NCBI RefSeq assembly: GCF_000495915.1
Contig: NZ_AOFQ01000007.1
Location: 1-64,000 of the forward strand
Length of the DNA stretch: 64,000 bases
Direction of reading: 5' to 3'
Source of the DNA: Stutzerimonas chloritidismutans AW-1
GTDB lineage: Bacteria; Pseudomonadota; Gammaproteobacteria; Pseudomonadales; Pseudomonadaceae
Both the position numbers and the translations under genes were made by a program. Each line of letters opens with the position of its first letter. Within the stretch, counting starts at the first letter, position 1. Shown here piece after piece: positions 1-9,343 of this stretch. Under the pieces are notes generated by a model. That model did not search any database. It was not told where the DNA came from and was given only the letters and a program-made list of their open reading frames with translations.

Positions 1-324
1 CCCCCGCCCTGCGACTTCCAGAGATACGGCGTCGGGGCGGCCGGTCAGGCGGGTGGCGCCTCGGCCCAGGGGGCCGGACAGGCGAATGTCGAAGTAGTCC
101 TGGCGCTGCAGCCAGAACAGTGTGCCGCTGCCGGATTCCTGCGGTGCGCGAATGCCGATCTTGCCGCTGATCTGCCAGCCATCGACCGTCGCGACCTGGC
201 TGCGATGCTCTTTCCAGGCGGAGGCATTGCCGGGGCCTTCAACCGATTCGCGTGGGCCTAGCCCGGCACAGCCAGCAAGCAGGAGGGCCAGGCAGGGAGC
301 AAGAAGGTTTTTCAACAGGGACAT
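1..324 (-). CDS. lolB: Outer-membrane lipoprotein LolB, N-terminal part (cut by window edge)
   Basis: LolB is the outer-membrane receptor that takes lipoproteins from the periplasmic carrier LolA and inserts them in the outer membrane. Only the first 108 codons are inside the window; the 3' end lies beyond base 1. The visible part has a lipoprotein signal peptide with lipobox LLAGC (Cys19), then the LolB-like stretch [11 protein letters not shown] and a following [19 protein letters not shown] segment, which forms the first strands of the half beta-barrel. The ATG at 324 lies 3 bases after the stop of the upstream TPR lipoprotein gene, so the two are probably one transcript. The same TPR-lolB pairing, with ispE next, is the order I remember in P. 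aeruginosa. Confidence 0.88.
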   Translation of the reverse strand, partial: MSLLKNLLAPCLALLLAGCAGLGPRESVEGPGNASAWKEHRSQVATVDGWQISGKIGIRAPQESGSGTLFWLQRQDYFDIRLSGPLGRGATRLTGRPDAVSLEVAGRG

Positions 325-327
325 GGG

Positions 328-2055
328 TCAGGGCTTCTCCGATCCGGTCAGCCGTTTCAGCGTTTCGCGCAGGATCTGGCTGTCCGGTTGTAGTTTGAGT
401 GCCTTCGACCAGACCGCGCGGGCCTCGCTGCGTTCACCTTGGGCCCAAAGCACCTCGCCCAGGTGCGCGGCGACTTCGTGGTCGGCAAAGCGTTGCAGCG
501 CCTTGCGCAGCAGCGCTTCGGCCTCGGTCAGATTGCCCAGGCGGAAGTTGACCCAGCCGAGGCTGTCGAGGATCGCCGGGTCGTCGGGGTTGAGCTGGTA
601 GGCCTGCTCGATCAGCTGGAGCGCTTCCTTGTGGCGATCAGTACGGTCGGCCAGGGTGTAGCCGAGCGCGTTGAGCGCCATGGCGTTGTCCGGCTCACGC
701 TCGATGATGAAGCGCAGGTCGCGTTCCAGTTGCGCCAGATCGCCGCGCTTTTCCGCAAGCATGGCGCGGGTGTACAGCAGATTGAGGTCGTCGGGGAAAT
801 CGGCAAGCGCCTGCTCCACCAGTTGCCAGCCTTGTTCGGTGCGGTTTTGCTCGGAGAGCGCTTCGATCTCGATCAGGTACAGCTGGATAGCGTAGTCAGG
901 CTGCTGCTGGCGTGCGTCGGCCAGTACCGCGGACGCTTCCTGGTCGCGATTGCCGGAATAGAGCAGCTGGCTCTGCAGCAGTTTCGCTGGCAGGTATTCG
1001 TTGCCAGGGCCGACTTGAGCTAGCGCGTCGAGCGCCTTGGCGTTCTTGTCCATCGCCTGATAGGCACGGCCAAGATTGAAGTAAGCCGCGTCAACGTGGC
1101 TGCCGCGTTCGATCAGCTCTTCCAGGTACACGGTGGCTTCGCGCCAGGCCTCAGCCTCCATGCAGACCAGCGCCATGGAGAAGCGCAGGTCGTCGTCGGT
1201 GGGGTGTTGCTGGACCAGGGTGGCGAACTCGCCCATGGCGTCTTCCAGGCGCTCCTGTTCCACCAGAAGGCGTGCATAGGTCAGGCGCAGACGCTTGTCC
1301 TCGGGGTGCTGGCGCAGGCTTCGCTCGAGCAGCGGGATCGCTTCGTCGCTGCGTTGCAAGCTGTGCAGCAGGCGTGCTTCGAGCAGGATCGACGGGATCT
1401 GCCGCTCCTTGTCCGGCTGCTTCTGCAGCAATGCCAGTGCTTCCTCGCTGCGATCATCCTGTTGCAGCAGCACGGCCTTGCCGAAGGAGAGCTGTGGATT
1501 GTCGGGGTGTTTGACCAACAGCTTGTCGAAGCTTTGCAGCAGACCGGCGCGGGTGTCCGGGTCGGTTTCCGAGGCCGAAAGGGCGAGGAAATCGAAATGA
1601 GTGTCGCCCTGGCCCTGCAGAACCTTCTCCATGAACTCGAGCGATTCTTCGTAACGCCCGGCGCGGGCTAGCTGCACGGCTGCGGCGCGCTGCGCGTCGA
1701 GACTGTCAGGGGCGTTGCGTGCCCAGATCATTGCGGTATCCAGCGCCGCCTGGTCTGCGCCAAGGTATTCGGCGATACGGAATCCGCGTTCGGCGACGCC
1801 GGCGTCCTGTGTCGCATGCGCCTGCTGTACGTAATTGCCCAGGGCAATGTCGAAGCGGTTGCGCTGGCCGGCAAGCTCTGCGACCAGAAGTGCATAGAGG
1901 GATTGGCGACTGAACGAGCCGTACTCTGCCGCGTCGCTGGCGGAGCTCTCCTGGGCAGCGTCCTCGACCGGCGGACTGCTTTCGGGGGCTTGCTGCGTGA
2001 AGGTCTGGCAGCCGCCGATGAACAGCAGGGCGGCAAGTGCGGCGAGTTTTTTCAT
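328..2055 (-). CDS. TPR-repeat lipoprotein (PA4667-like)
   Basis: A 575-residue protein made almost wholly of tetratricopeptide repeats. It starts with a lipoprotein signal (MKKLAALAALLFIGGC, lipid-acceptor Cys16), followed by an acidic linker and many TPR helices; clear repeats include the region with ALNALGYTLADR and the one with AILDSLGWVNFRLGNLTEA near the C-terminus. TPR arrays bind partner proteins, so a scaffold or assembly role at the envelope is likely, but no substrate can be read from the sequence. The reading frame is open further upstream to 2205; I chose 2055 because it gives an immediate signal peptide. It is divergent from hemA and is followed 3 bases later by lolB, which suggests a link with envelope lipoprotein biogenesis (inference). 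Confidence 0.85.
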   Translation of the reverse strand: MKKLAALAALLFIGGCQTFTQQAPESSPPVEDAAQESSASDAAEYGSFSRQSLYALLVAELAGQRNRFDIALGNYVQQAHATQDAGVAERGFRIAEYLGADQAALDTAMIWARNAPDSLDAQRAAAVQLARAGRYEESLEFMEKVLQGQGDTHFDFLALSASETDPDTRAGLLQSFDKLLVKHPDNPQLSFGKAVLLQQDDRSEEALALLQKQPDKERQIPSILLEARLLHSLQRSDEAIPLLERSLRQHPEDKRLRLTYARLLVEQERLEDAMGEFATLVQQHPTDDDLRFSMALVCMEAEAWREATVYLEELIERGSHVDAAYFNLGRAYQAMDKNAKALDALAQVGPGNEYLPAKLLQSQLLYSGNRDQEASAVLADARQQQPDYAIQLYLIEIEALSEQNRTEQGWQLVEQALADFPDDLNLLYTRAMLAEKRGDLAQLERDLRFIIEREPDNAMALNALGYTLADRTDRHKEALQLIEQAYQLNPDDPAILDSLGWVNFRLGNLTEAEALLRKALQRFADHEVAAHLGEVLWAQGERSEARAVWSKALKLQPDSQILRETLKRLTGSEKP

Positions 2056-2255
2056 AGGGGAAATGTACGGCTGGTGTGCGGTCGCGGCATGATGACACAA
2101 GCCGCAGGTCAAGCCCATGGGCCCCGGGAGGCGCGCAGGCCGGTTCGGTAGCTGATTGGCAGTACCAATCGAATCCGACAATCGAGGGCAATGGTTGTTC
2201 TCCATCTGACGAAGTAGGAGAATTGCGCGCTCTGTTATCGAATCAGCGATTCTGC

Positions 2256-3524
2256 ATGGCTTTCCTCGCGCTTGGCATCAATCACAAGACCGCTTCGGTG
2301 GACGTCCGCGAGCGCGTAGCCTTCACGCCCGACCAGATGGTCGAGGCTTTGCGGCAACTGTGCCGCGTCACTCCGACCCGCGAAGCGGCGATCCTCTCGA
2401 CCTGCAATCGCAGCGAGCTGTATCTGCAACAGGATCAGGTCGAGGCCGATGCCGTGCTCGCCTGGTTGGCCAATTATCACCGTCTCAGCCTCGACGAGCT
2501 CAAGGCATGCGCCTATGTGCATGTCGACGATCAGGCCGTGCGCCACATGATGCGCGTTGCCTCCGGGCTCGACTCGCTGGTGCTGGGCGAACCGCAGATT
2601 CTCGGGCAGATGAAGTCGGCCTATGCGGTCGCCCGTGAGGCCGGCAGCGTCGGGCCTCTGCTTGGCCGGTTGTTTCAGGCCACCTTCAGCACCGCGAAGA
2701 CCGTGCGCACCGACACCGCCATCGGCGAGAACCCGGTTTCGGTGGCGTTTGCCGCGGTCAGTCTGGCGCGGCAGATCTTCAGCAATCTGCAACGCAGCCA
2801 GGCCCTGCTGATCGGCGCCGGTGAGACCATCACCCTGGTCGCGCGCCATCTGCACGAGCAGGGTGTGAAGAAGATCGTGGTCGCCAACCGCACGCTTGAG
2901 CGGGCCAGCGCGCTGGCCGCCGAGCTAGGGGCGCAGGCGATCCTGCTTGCCGATATCCCGGACGAGTTGCACAACAGCGACATCGTCATCAGCTCCACCG
3001 CCAGCCAGTTGCCGATTCTCGGCAAGGGCGCGGTCGAACAGGCGCTGAAGCGACGCAAGCACAAGCCGATGTTCATGGTCGATATCGCCGTGCCGCGGGA
3101 CATCGAATCGCAGGTCGGCGAGCTGGACGACGTCTATCTGTACACGGTCGACGATCTGCATGAGGTGGTTGCGGAGAACCTCAAGAGTCGCCAGGGGGCG
3201 GCCCAGGCCGCCGAGGAGTTGGTCGCGGCCGGCACCGAGGACTTCATGCAGCGCCTGCGCGAACTGGCCGCGGTGGACGTGCTCAAGGCCTACCGGCAGC
3301 ACGCCGAGCGCATTCGCGACGACGAGCTGAGCAAGGCTCAGCGGCTGCTGGCCAATGGGGGCAGCGCCGAGGAGGTTCTCGTTCAGCTCGCCCGTGGCCT
3401 GACCAACAAACTGCTGCATGCACCCAGCGTGCAACTGAAGAAACTCTCCGCCGAGGGCCGCGTCGAGGCGCTGAGCATGGCCCAGGAACTCTTCGCCCTG
3501 CACGAGGGCACGGAAAAACCATGA
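2256..3524 (+). CDS. hemA: Glutamyl-tRNA reductase
   Basis: HemA reduces glutamyl-tRNA(Glu) with NADPH to glutamate-1-semialdehyde, the first committed step of C5-pathway tetrapyrrole (heme) synthesis. The 422-residue length is normal for pseudomonads. The catalytic Cys50 is in [11 protein letters not shown]; the [15 protein letters not shown] signature follows at about residue 104, the NADPH-binding Rossmann segment LLIGAGET near 185, and the C-terminal dimerisation helices after about 320. The ATG at 2256 is chosen from the conserved N-terminus [14 protein letters not shown], though it has no clear Shine-Dalgarno. Its stop overlaps the start of prfA by 4 bases, so it leads the hemA-prfA-prmC-moeB-murI transcript. 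Confidence 0.96.
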   Translation: MAFLALGINHKTASVDVRERVAFTPDQMVEALRQLCRVTPTREAAILSTCNRSELYLQQDQVEADAVLAWLANYHRLSLDELKACAYVHVDDQAVRHMMRVASGLDSLVLGEPQILGQMKSAYAVAREAGSVGPLLGRLFQATFSTAKTVRTDTAIGENPVSVAFAAVSLARQIFSNLQRSQALLIGAGETITLVARHLHEQGVKKIVVANRTLERASALAAELGAQAILLADIPDELHNSDIVISSTASQLPILGKGAVEQALKRRKHKPMFMVDIAVPRDIESQVGELDDVYLYTVDDLHEVVAENLKSRQGAAQAAEELVAAGTEDFMQRLRELAAVDVLKAYRQHAERIRDDELSKAQRLLANGGSAEEVLVQLARGLTNKLLHAPSVQLKKLSAEGRVEALSMAQELFALHEGTEKP

Positions 3525-4603
3525 AAGCTTCGCTGCTGAACAAGCTGGACATCCTGCAGGACCGTTTCGAAGAACTCACCGCACTGCTCGGCGACGCCGA
3601 AGTCATCAGCGATCAAAGCCGTTTTCGCGCCTATTCCCGCGAGTACGCCGAAGTCGAGCCGGTGATCGTCGCCTATCGCCAGCTGTGCAAGGTTCAGCAG
3701 GATCTCGAGGGCGCTCAGGCGCTGCTCAAGGACAGTGATCCCGACATGCGCGAGATGGCCGAGGAGGAGGTTGCCGAAGCCAAGGCCCAGCTCGAGACGC
3801 TTGAAGCCAACCTGCAGCGCATGCTGCTGCCCAAGGACCCCAACGACGGGCGTAACGTGTTCCTCGAGATTCGCGCCGGCACCGGCGGCGACGAGGCGGC
3901 GATTTTTGCCGGCGATCTGTTCCGCATGTATTCGCGCTATGCCGAGAAGCAAGGCTGGCGAGTCGAGATCCTCTCCGAGAGCGAAGGCGAGCACGGCGGC
4001 TACAAGGAAGTGATTTCCCGCGTCGAGGGTGACAACGTCTACGCCAAGCTCAAGTTCGAATCTGGCGCGCACCGCGTGCAGCGCGTGCCGGAGACCGAAT
4101 CCCAGGGACGCATTCACACCTCCGCCTGCACCGTGGCGGTGTTACCGGAGCCGGATGAGCAGGCGGCGGTGGAGATCAATCCGGCCGAGCTGCGTATCGA
4201 CACCTATCGCTCCTCCGGCGCCGGCGGTCAGCACGTCAACAAGACCGACTCGGCGATTCGTATCACGCACCTGCCCACTGGCATTGTGGTCGAGTGTCAG
4301 GAAGAGCGTTCGCAGCACAAGAACCGCGCCAAGGCCATGGCCTGGCTCGCCGCCAAGCTGCAGGACCGCCAGGATGCCGCGGCGCACAAGGAAATCTCCG
4401 AGACGCGCAAGTTGCTGGTCGGCTCCGGGGATCGCTCCGAACGTATCCGTACCTACAATTTCCCCCAAGGCCGGGTCACCGACCATCGCGTCAACCTGAC
4501 GCTGTATTCGCTCAACGAAGTGATCGGCGGCGCCGTGGAGCAGGTCATCGAGCCGCTGTTGCAGGAATACCAGGCCGACCAGCTGGCCGCGCTGGGCGAC
4601 TGA
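3521..4603 (+). CDS. prfA: Peptide chain release factor 1
   Basis: RF1 recognises UAA and UAG stop codons in the ribosomal A site and triggers peptidyl-tRNA hydrolysis. At 360 residues it is full length. The catalytic GGQ is at 235-237 within [17 protein letters not shown], and the stop-codon reading loop has the RF1-type P-x-T tripeptide (PET, 190-192) followed by [12 protein letters not shown]. The N-terminal domain 1 is the usual coiled helical segment. The ATG overlaps the hemA TGA (ATGA), indicating translational coupling. The next gene, prmC, methylates the GGQ glutamine of this protein, a common pairing. Confidence 0.97.
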   Translation: MKASLLNKLDILQDRFEELTALLGDAEVISDQSRFRAYSREYAEVEPVIVAYRQLCKVQQDLEGAQALLKDSDPDMREMAEEEVAEAKAQLETLEANLQRMLLPKDPNDGRNVFLEIRAGTGGDEAAIFAGDLFRMYSRYAEKQGWRVEILSESEGEHGGYKEVISRVEGDNVYAKLKFESGAHRVQRVPETESQGRIHTSACTVAVLPEPDEQAAVEINPAELRIDTYRSSGAGGQHVNKTDSAIRITHLPTGIVVECQEERSQHKNRAKAMAWLAAKLQDRQDAAAHKEISETRKLLVGSGDRSERIRTYNFPQGRVTDHRVNLTLYSLNEVIGGAVEQVIEPLLQEYQADQLAALGD

Positions 4604-4637
4604 TCCTTTTCGCTGCGCTCCGCGCTAAGAGCACCTC

Positions 4638-5465
4638 ATGCCAACCGTCGAGTCCTTGCTGCACAGTGCCGATCTCCCTGATTCGCCGAGCGCCAGGCTG
4701 GATGCCGAATGGTTGCTCGCTGCCGCCCTGAACAAGTCGACCAGCTATCTGCGCACCTGGCCGGAGCGCGAGGTGCCGGCAGAGTGTGCCGAGCGCTTTG
4801 CTGCTGATCTCGCACGGAGGCGTCAGGGTGAACCGGTCGCCTACATTCTCGGGCGCCAGGGCTTCTGGAGTCTGGAACTTGAAGTGGCAGCGGATACGCT
4901 GATCCCCCGGCCTGACACCGAACTGCTGGTGGAGACCGCGCTGCAGCTGCTCTCCGCTGCACCGGCCCGGGTGCTCGATCTGGGCACCGGCACCGGCGCG
5001 ATTGCGCTGGCTCTGGCGACCGAGCGGCCGGCGTGGCAGGTCTGCGGTGTGGACCGTATCGAGGCCGCCGTGAGGCTGGCTGAGCGCAACCGGCTGCGGC
5101 TCGGACTGCACAACGCGGCGTTCACCCTGAGCGACTGGTTTGCCGGTCTGAACGGCGAGCGGTTCCAGATGATCGTCAGCAATCCACCCTATATTCCGGC
5201 CAGCGACCCGCACCTGCTGCAGGGCGATGTCCGCTTCGAGCCGCAGAGTGCGCTGATCGCGGGCGCGGATGGCCTGGACGACATCCGCACGATCATCGCC
5301 CAGGCGGCGGCGCACCTGCAGTCGGGTGGCTGGTTGCTGCTGGAGCACGGTTACGATCAGGCTGAGGCGGTGCGCATGCTTTTGCTTTCCCGCGGTTTCG
5401 AGGATGTGCAAAGCCGGCTCGATCTGGGTGGGCATGAGCGCATCAGCCTTGGCCGCCTGCCATGA
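4638..5465 (+). CDS. prmC: Release factor glutamine N5-methyltransferase
   Basis: PrmC (formerly HemK) uses S-adenosylmethionine to methylate the glutamine of the GGQ motif in release factors, which raises termination efficiency. The 275-residue protein has the N-terminal helical substrate-binding domain (about 1-75), the SAM-binding loop DLGTGTG at 114-120 and the catalytic NPPY motif at 182-185. It starts 34 bases after prfA, whose product is its substrate, so the pair is functionally coherent. Confidence 0.95.
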   Translation: MPTVESLLHSADLPDSPSARLDAEWLLAAALNKSTSYLRTWPEREVPAECAERFAADLARRRQGEPVAYILGRQGFWSLELEVAADTLIPRPDTELLVETALQLLSAAPARVLDLGTGTGAIALALATERPAWQVCGVDRIEAAVRLAERNRLRLGLHNAAFTLSDWFAGLNGERFQMIVSNPPYIPASDPHLLQGDVRFEPQSALIAGADGLDDIRTIIAQAAAHLQSGGWLLLEHGYDQAEAVRMLLLSRGFEDVQSRLDLGGHERISLGRLP

Positions 5466-5487
5466 TTGCGTTTTGTGAGGTGCTTGG

Positions 5488-6243
5488 ATGCTGAGTGACG
5501 AAGAGCTGCTGCGCTACAGCCGGCAGATCCTGCTCAAGCAGGTCGATATCGACGGCCAGTTGCGCCTCAAACAGAGTCGCGTGCTGATCGTCGGGCTTGG
5601 CGGGTTGGGCTCGCCGGTAGCGCTCTATCTGGCGGCCGCTGGTGTCGGTGAGCTGCACCTGGCCGACTTCGATGCGCTGGATCTGACCAATCTGCAGCGG
5701 CAGATCGCTCACGACACACCTTCGCTTGGCCTGCACAAGGTCGACTCGGCCATGGCCCGGCTGGGGGCGCTGAATCCCCATGTACAGCTGGTACCGTATC
5801 GCAGCGGGTTGGACGCCGATTCCCTGGATGCGGCAGTGGAGCGGGTCGATCTGGTGCTCGATTGCACGGACAACTTCAGCATTCGCGAAGCGGTGAACGC
5901 CGCATGCGTGAAAGCGAAAAAGCCGCTGGTCAGCGGCGCGGCGATCCGTCTTGAGGGGCAGCTTTCGGTGTTCGATCCGCGAGTCGAAACGAGCCCCTGC
6001 TACCACTGCCTCTATGGGCACGGTAGCGAAGCCGAGCTGACCTGCAGCGAAGCCGGTGTAGTGGGGCCGCTGGTGGGCATGGTTGGCAGCCTGCAGGCGT
6101 TGGAAGCGCTCAAGCTGCTGGTTGGCTTCGGCGAGCCGCTGATTGGTCGACTGCTGCTGATCGATGCGCTGTCCAGTCGCTTCCGTGAGTTGCGGGTCAA
6201 GCGCGATCCACATTGTGCGGTGTGTGGCGCAAGCCATGGCTGA
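5488..6243 (+). CDS. moeB: MoeB/ThiF-family sulfur-carrier adenylyltransferase
   Basis: An E1-like enzyme that adenylates the C-terminal Gly-Gly of a small sulfur carrier (MoaD in molybdopterin synthesis, or ThiS in thiamine synthesis). The 251-residue protein has the nucleotide-binding loop GLGGLG at 36-41, the conserved [13 protein letters not shown] segment, and a structural zinc site of four cysteines (171, 174, 243, 246). A conserved Cys186 follows in ELTCSEAGV. Sequence alone does not separate MoeB from ThiF well; moeB is chosen from the remembered position between prmC and murI in P. aeruginosa. It begins 22 bases after prmC and its end overlaps murI by 8 bases. Confidence 0.88.
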   Translation: MLSDEELLRYSRQILLKQVDIDGQLRLKQSRVLIVGLGGLGSPVALYLAAAGVGELHLADFDALDLTNLQRQIAHDTPSLGLHKVDSAMARLGALNPHVQLVPYRSGLDADSLDAAVERVDLVLDCTDNFSIREAVNAACVKAKKPLVSGAAIRLEGQLSVFDPRVETSPCYHCLYGHGSEAELTCSEAGVVGPLVGMVGSLQALEALKLLVGFGEPLIGRLLLIDALSSRFRELRVKRDPHCAVCGASHG

Positions 6244-7030
6244 CTGCGCCGCACCGGTCGGCGTCTTCGACTCCGGAGTAGGCGGGCTCTCGGTGCTGCG
6301 TGAGATCCGGCAGCGCCTGCCGCATGAGTCGCTGCTCTATCTCGCCGACAGCGCCCATGTCCCCTATGGCGAAAAGAGCCCGGACTACATCCGTGAGCGC
6401 TGCCGTGTCATTGCGGCCTTTTTTGTCGAGAAGGGCGCGAAGGCGCTGGTGGTGGCCTGCAATACTGCGACCGCCGCTGGCGTCACCGAATTGCGCGAGC
6501 TGTATCCGCAATTGCCGATCATCGCCATGGAGCCTGCCGTCAAGCCTGCCGCCCAGGCCACGCGGAGTGGCGTCGTCGGCGTGCTGGCGACCACCGGAAC
6601 GCTGAAGAGCGCCCGCTTTGCCGCGTTGCTCGATCGCTTTGCCGCAGATGTACGGGTGATCACTCAGCCGTGCCCCGGCTTGGTCGAGCGCATCGAGGCA
6701 GGCGATCTGAACAGTGCCGAAACGCGCGCCATGCTGATGGCATGGGTCGGGCCGCTGCTGGCACAAGGCTGCGACACGCTGATTCTGGGTTGCACGCATT
6801 ACCCCTTTATAAGGCCGCTGCTCAGCGAGCTACTGCCTGGAAACGTCCGCCTGATTGATACCGGAGCAGCCGTCGCGCGACACTTGCGCGATCTGCTGGC
6901 AGAGCGCCATCTGCTCGCCAGCGGGGTGGCCTCCGAGCGTTTCTACTGCAGCGGCGATCCGCGGCGAATGGCCAGCGTGTTGCCTATACTTTGGGGCGAA
7001 AACGCGAAAGTCGAGTTTTTTCCCCGCTAG
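6236..7030 (+). CDS. murI: Glutamate racemase
   Basis: MurI converts L-glutamate to D-glutamate for peptidoglycan precursors by a cofactor-free two-base mechanism. The two catalytic cysteines are Cys75 (in VVACNTATA) and Cys186 (in LILGCTHYP), with the substrate-binding FDSGVGGLS near the N-terminus (Asp12-Ser13) and His188. The length of 264 residues is typical. The ATG at 6236 lies within the last codons of moeB, so the genes are translationally coupled. The stop codon falls inside a GC hairpin that looks like the operon terminator. Confidence 0.95.
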   Translation: MADCAAPVGVFDSGVGGLSVLREIRQRLPHESLLYLADSAHVPYGEKSPDYIRERCRVIAAFFVEKGAKALVVACNTATAAGVTELRELYPQLPIIAMEPAVKPAAQATRSGVVGVLATTGTLKSARFAALLDRFAADVRVITQPCPGLVERIEAGDLNSAETRAMLMAWVGPLLAQGCDTLILGCTHYPFIRPLLSELLPGNVRLIDTGAAVARHLRDLLAERHLLASGVASERFYCSGDPRRMASVLPILWGENAKVEFFPR

Positions 7031-7056
7031 GAACTCCAAGCGCAGCGGGGTTTCTC
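7022..7056 (+). terminator. Probable terminator at the end of the hemA-murI operon
   Basis: The arms CCCCGCT (7022-7028) and AGCGGGG (7044-7050) are perfect complements, followed by TTTCTC. The left arm overlaps the murI stop codon (7028-7030). The T-run is short, so termination strength is uncertain. Confidence 0.5.
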
Positions 7057-7111
7057 AAATATGCTGGCACCAAAAAACCAAACAAATGCAGTGTTTGATA
7101 AGGAAGTTCTC

Positions 7112-7630
7112 ATGAAAAAACTGTTCTCCCTGGCTGCAGTGGCGGCACTCTCTGTAGGTTCGATGGCGGCTGCCCACGCCGTAGACTTTACCGTTGCGGT
7201 CGGCCAGACGGACGAGTCGACCATGACCTATCGCCTGGGTGCGCAATTCGATTTCGGCACCAGCTGGTTCCAGACCAGCGTGGGCCGACTGACCGGCTAC
7301 TGGGATGCCGGTTATACCTACTGGGAGGGCGACGAGTCGTCGAGCAATCACAGCATTTCGCTGGCCCCGGTCTTCGTCTACGAGTTCGCTGGTGAATCGG
7401 TCAAACCCTATGTCGAGGCAGGCATCGGCGTTGCGGCGTTCGAGAGCACCGAGGTCGAGGGCAATCGTCTGGGTTCGTCTTTCCAGTTCGAGGATCGGAT
7501 CGGTGCAGGCCTGCGTTTCGCCGGTGGCCACGAAGTGGGCGTGCGCGCAATCCACTATTCCAACGCCGGCATCAAGAAGCCGAACGATGGTGTCGAAAGC
7601 TACGCCTTGCATTACCGGATGGCCTTCTAA
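7112..7630 (+). CDS. pagL: Lipid A 3-O-deacylase PagL
   Basis: PagL is an outer-membrane beta-barrel enzyme that removes the ester-linked 3-O acyl chain of lipid A. The 172-residue protein has a signal peptide ending at AHA (residue 23), then alternating amphipathic strands. The catalytic set is visible: His148 and Ser150 in RAIHYSNAG, and Glu162 in DGVESYALHYR, with the same spacing (H, +2 S, +12 E) as P. aeruginosa PagL; the chain ends in Phe as expected for a barrel protein. The start at 7112 follows an AAGGA and gives the signal peptide; an upstream in-frame ATG at 7061 would bury it. It follows the murI terminator and probably has its own promoter. Confidence 0.92.
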   Translation: MKKLFSLAAVAALSVGSMAAAHAVDFTVAVGQTDESTMTYRLGAQFDFGTSWFQTSVGRLTGYWDAGYTYWEGDESSSNHSISLAPVFVYEFAGESVKPYVEAGIGVAAFESTEVEGNRLGSSFQFEDRIGAGLRFAGGHEVGVRAIHYSNAGIKKPNDGVESYALHYRMAF

Positions 7631-7649
7631 GCAGGCCATCCCGAGGTGC

Positions 7650-7674
7650 TGCAGGGCGGTTCGCCAGCCCTGCA
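7650..7674 (+). terminator. Hairpin after pagL, terminator-like
   Basis: TGCAGGGC (7650-7657) pairs with GCCCTGCA (7667-7674), 20 bases after the pagL stop and between pagL and the convergent Cys-cluster gene. There is no T-run, so the role as terminator is only suggested. Confidence 0.35.
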
Positions 7675-7687
7675 CTGCCGATAGCGT

Positions 7688-7999
7688 TCAGCCATATGCC
7701 GTGGCGCTGCCCTTGCGCTCTTCGTGGCAATCCTCTGACCCCAGTTCGAACTCCCTGCAGATCAATGGCCGGTTTTCGTAGATCGTGCAGCGCATGCTGT
7801 CCCGATCAAGCGCCGCGCACCAGCCATCCTCCAGGCGCAGCATGACTTCGCCGCCCCAGCTGTCGGTGTCGATATAGCGCTGCGGAACGCCGGTATCGCT
7901 GAACAGCAACACTTCGAGTCGACAGCAGCAGGCCGCGCAGGTGGCGCAGCTCACGCTGGTGTCTTCGAGTTGTTGGTGGGGAATGGTCGAATCGTTCAT
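7688..7999 (-). CDS. YkgJ-family cysteine-cluster protein
   Basis: A 103-residue protein with the Cys arrangement of the YkgJ/CxxCxxCC family: CATCAACCC near the N-terminus, then a Cys in GWCAALD, one in MRCTIYENRPLICREF, and a last Cys in EDCHEER. These cysteines are thought to bind a metal, zinc or an Fe-S cluster; no reaction is established for the family as far as I know. It is convergent with pagL and lies downstream of uraA on the same strand, separated by about 80 bases that contain a GC hairpin. Confidence 0.8.
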   Translation of the reverse strand: MNDSTIPHQQLEDTSVSCATCAACCCRLEVLLFSDTGVPQRYIDTDSWGGEVMLRLEDGWCAALDRDSMRCTIYENRPLICREFELGSEDCHEERKGSATAYG

Positions 8000-8028
8000 C
8001 GCGCCAGTCTAGTCGATACGCTCGACCG

Positions 8029-8047
8029 GGCGCCCACTCAGGGCGCC
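8029..8047 (-). terminator. GC hairpin downstream of uraA
   Basis: GGCGCCC (8029-8035) and GGGCGCC (8041-8047) form a 7-bp stem with a 5-base loop about 35 bases after the uraA stop. No T-run follows on the minus strand, so it may only stabilise the 3' end. Confidence 0.3.
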
Positions 8048-8081
8048 GCGTGGTGGCACCAGCAAAGCCGGTGTCACGCTT

Positions 8082-9341
8082 TTACAGCTCTTCGTTCAGC
8101 TGCTTGTTGCGCCAACCATCCCCGCCGGGGAGCAGGAGGTTGAGCAGCAGGGCGATGATCGCGCACAGCGAGATGCCGGACAGGGTGAATTCACCGTAGC
8201 CGAACGCCATGCCGCCGATGCCGAACACCAGCGTCACCGAAACGATGATGAGGTTGCGTGCCTCGGACAGGTCGACCTGATGACGAATCAACGTGCTCAG
8301 ACCCACCACGGCAATCGAGCCGAACAGCAGACAGAGAATGCCACCCATCACCGGAACCGGAATGCTCAGCAAGCCGGCGCCGAATTTGCCGATGAACGCC
8401 AGGGCGATGGCGAATACCGCTGCCCAGGTCATGATCTTCGGGTTGTAATTCTTTGTCAGCATCACCGCGCCGGTCACTTCGGCATAGGTGGTATTCGGCG
8501 GGCCGCCGAAAAGGCCGGCTGCCGAGGTGGCCACGCCATCGCCCAGCAGCGTGCGGTGCAAGCCTGGCTTCTTGACGTAGTTGTTGCCGGTCACGCTGCC
8601 GATGGCCACCACGCCGCCGATGTGCTCGATGGCCGGTGCCAGGGCGACCGGGACCATGAACAGAATGGCGCCGATATTGAACTCCGGCGCGACGAAGTTC
8701 GGCATCGCCAGCCAGGGCGCTGCGGCGATACCGCTGGTATCCACCACGCCGAAAGCGAATGACAGCCCATAGCCGACCGCAACGCCGGCGAGAATCGGTA
8801 CCAGGCGAAACAAGCCCTTGCCCAGCACCGCCACGAGCAGGGTCGTGACAAGTGCCGGCATCGAGATCAGCATCGCCGTTTGGTAGGGGATCAACTGGGC
8901 GCTGCCATCGCCGGCTTTGCCCATGGCCATGTTCACCGCCACAGGTGACAGCGCCAGACCGATCGAAATGATCACTGGGGCGATGACCACCGGCGGCAGC
9001 AGGCGATCGATGAAGCCGGGGCCCTTGAGGCGCACCGCGAAGCCGAGCAGCATGTAGACAAGTCCGGCAGCGACCACGCCACCCATGACCGCCGGCAGGC
9101 CGAACTCACCCTTAGCCGCAATGATCGGTGCGATAAAGGCGAAGCTGGAGGCCAGGAATACCGGTACCTGACGGCGCGTGACCAGCTGGAATAGCAAGGT
9201 ACCAAGGCCGGCGGTGAATAGTGCCACGTTGGGGTCCATGCCGGTGATCAGCGGCATCAGCACCAGGGCGCCGAAGGCCACGAACAGCATCTGTGCGCCG
9301 GCCAGTACCTGCCGGCCAAGCGGCTCGTCGGTTTGCGACAT
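8082..9341 (-). CDS. uraA: Uracil permease (NCS2/NAT family)
   Basis: A 419-residue inner-membrane symporter of the nucleobase-ascorbate transporter family; UraA takes up uracil with a proton. Hydrophobic segments run along the whole length, compatible with the 14-TM fold. The family signature is visible as GGPPNTTYAEVTGAV around residue 275-290, and a conserved VALAPAIEHIGG lies just before it (the Glu of AIEH binds uracil in E. coli UraA). It begins only 2 bases after the upp stop, so both belong to one uracil salvage operon: UraA imports uracil and Upp converts it to UMP. Confidence 0.92.
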   Translation of the reverse strand: MSQTDEPLGRQVLAGAQMLFVAFGALVLMPLITGMDPNVALFTAGLGTLLFQLVTRRQVPVFLASSFAFIAPIIAAKGEFGLPAVMGGVVAAGLVYMLLGFAVRLKGPGFIDRLLPPVVIAPVIISIGLALSPVAVNMAMGKAGDGSAQLIPYQTAMLISMPALVTTLLVAVLGKGLFRLVPILAGVAVGYGLSFAFGVVDTSGIAAAPWLAMPNFVAPEFNIGAILFMVPVALAPAIEHIGGVVAIGSVTGNNYVKKPGLHRTLLGDGVATSAAGLFGGPPNTTYAEVTGAVMLTKNYNPKIMTWAAVFAIALAFIGKFGAGLLSIPVPVMGGILCLLFGSIAVVGLSTLIRHQVDLSEARNLIIVSVTLVFGIGGMAFGYGEFTLSGISLCAIIALLLNLLLPGGDGWRNKQLNEEL

Positions 9342-9343
9342 GC

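Noticed and set aside
2056..2205. N-terminal extension of the TPR lipoprotein up to 2205
   Set aside because: The extension would place the lipoprotein signal in the interior; the start at 2055 gives a proper signal peptide.
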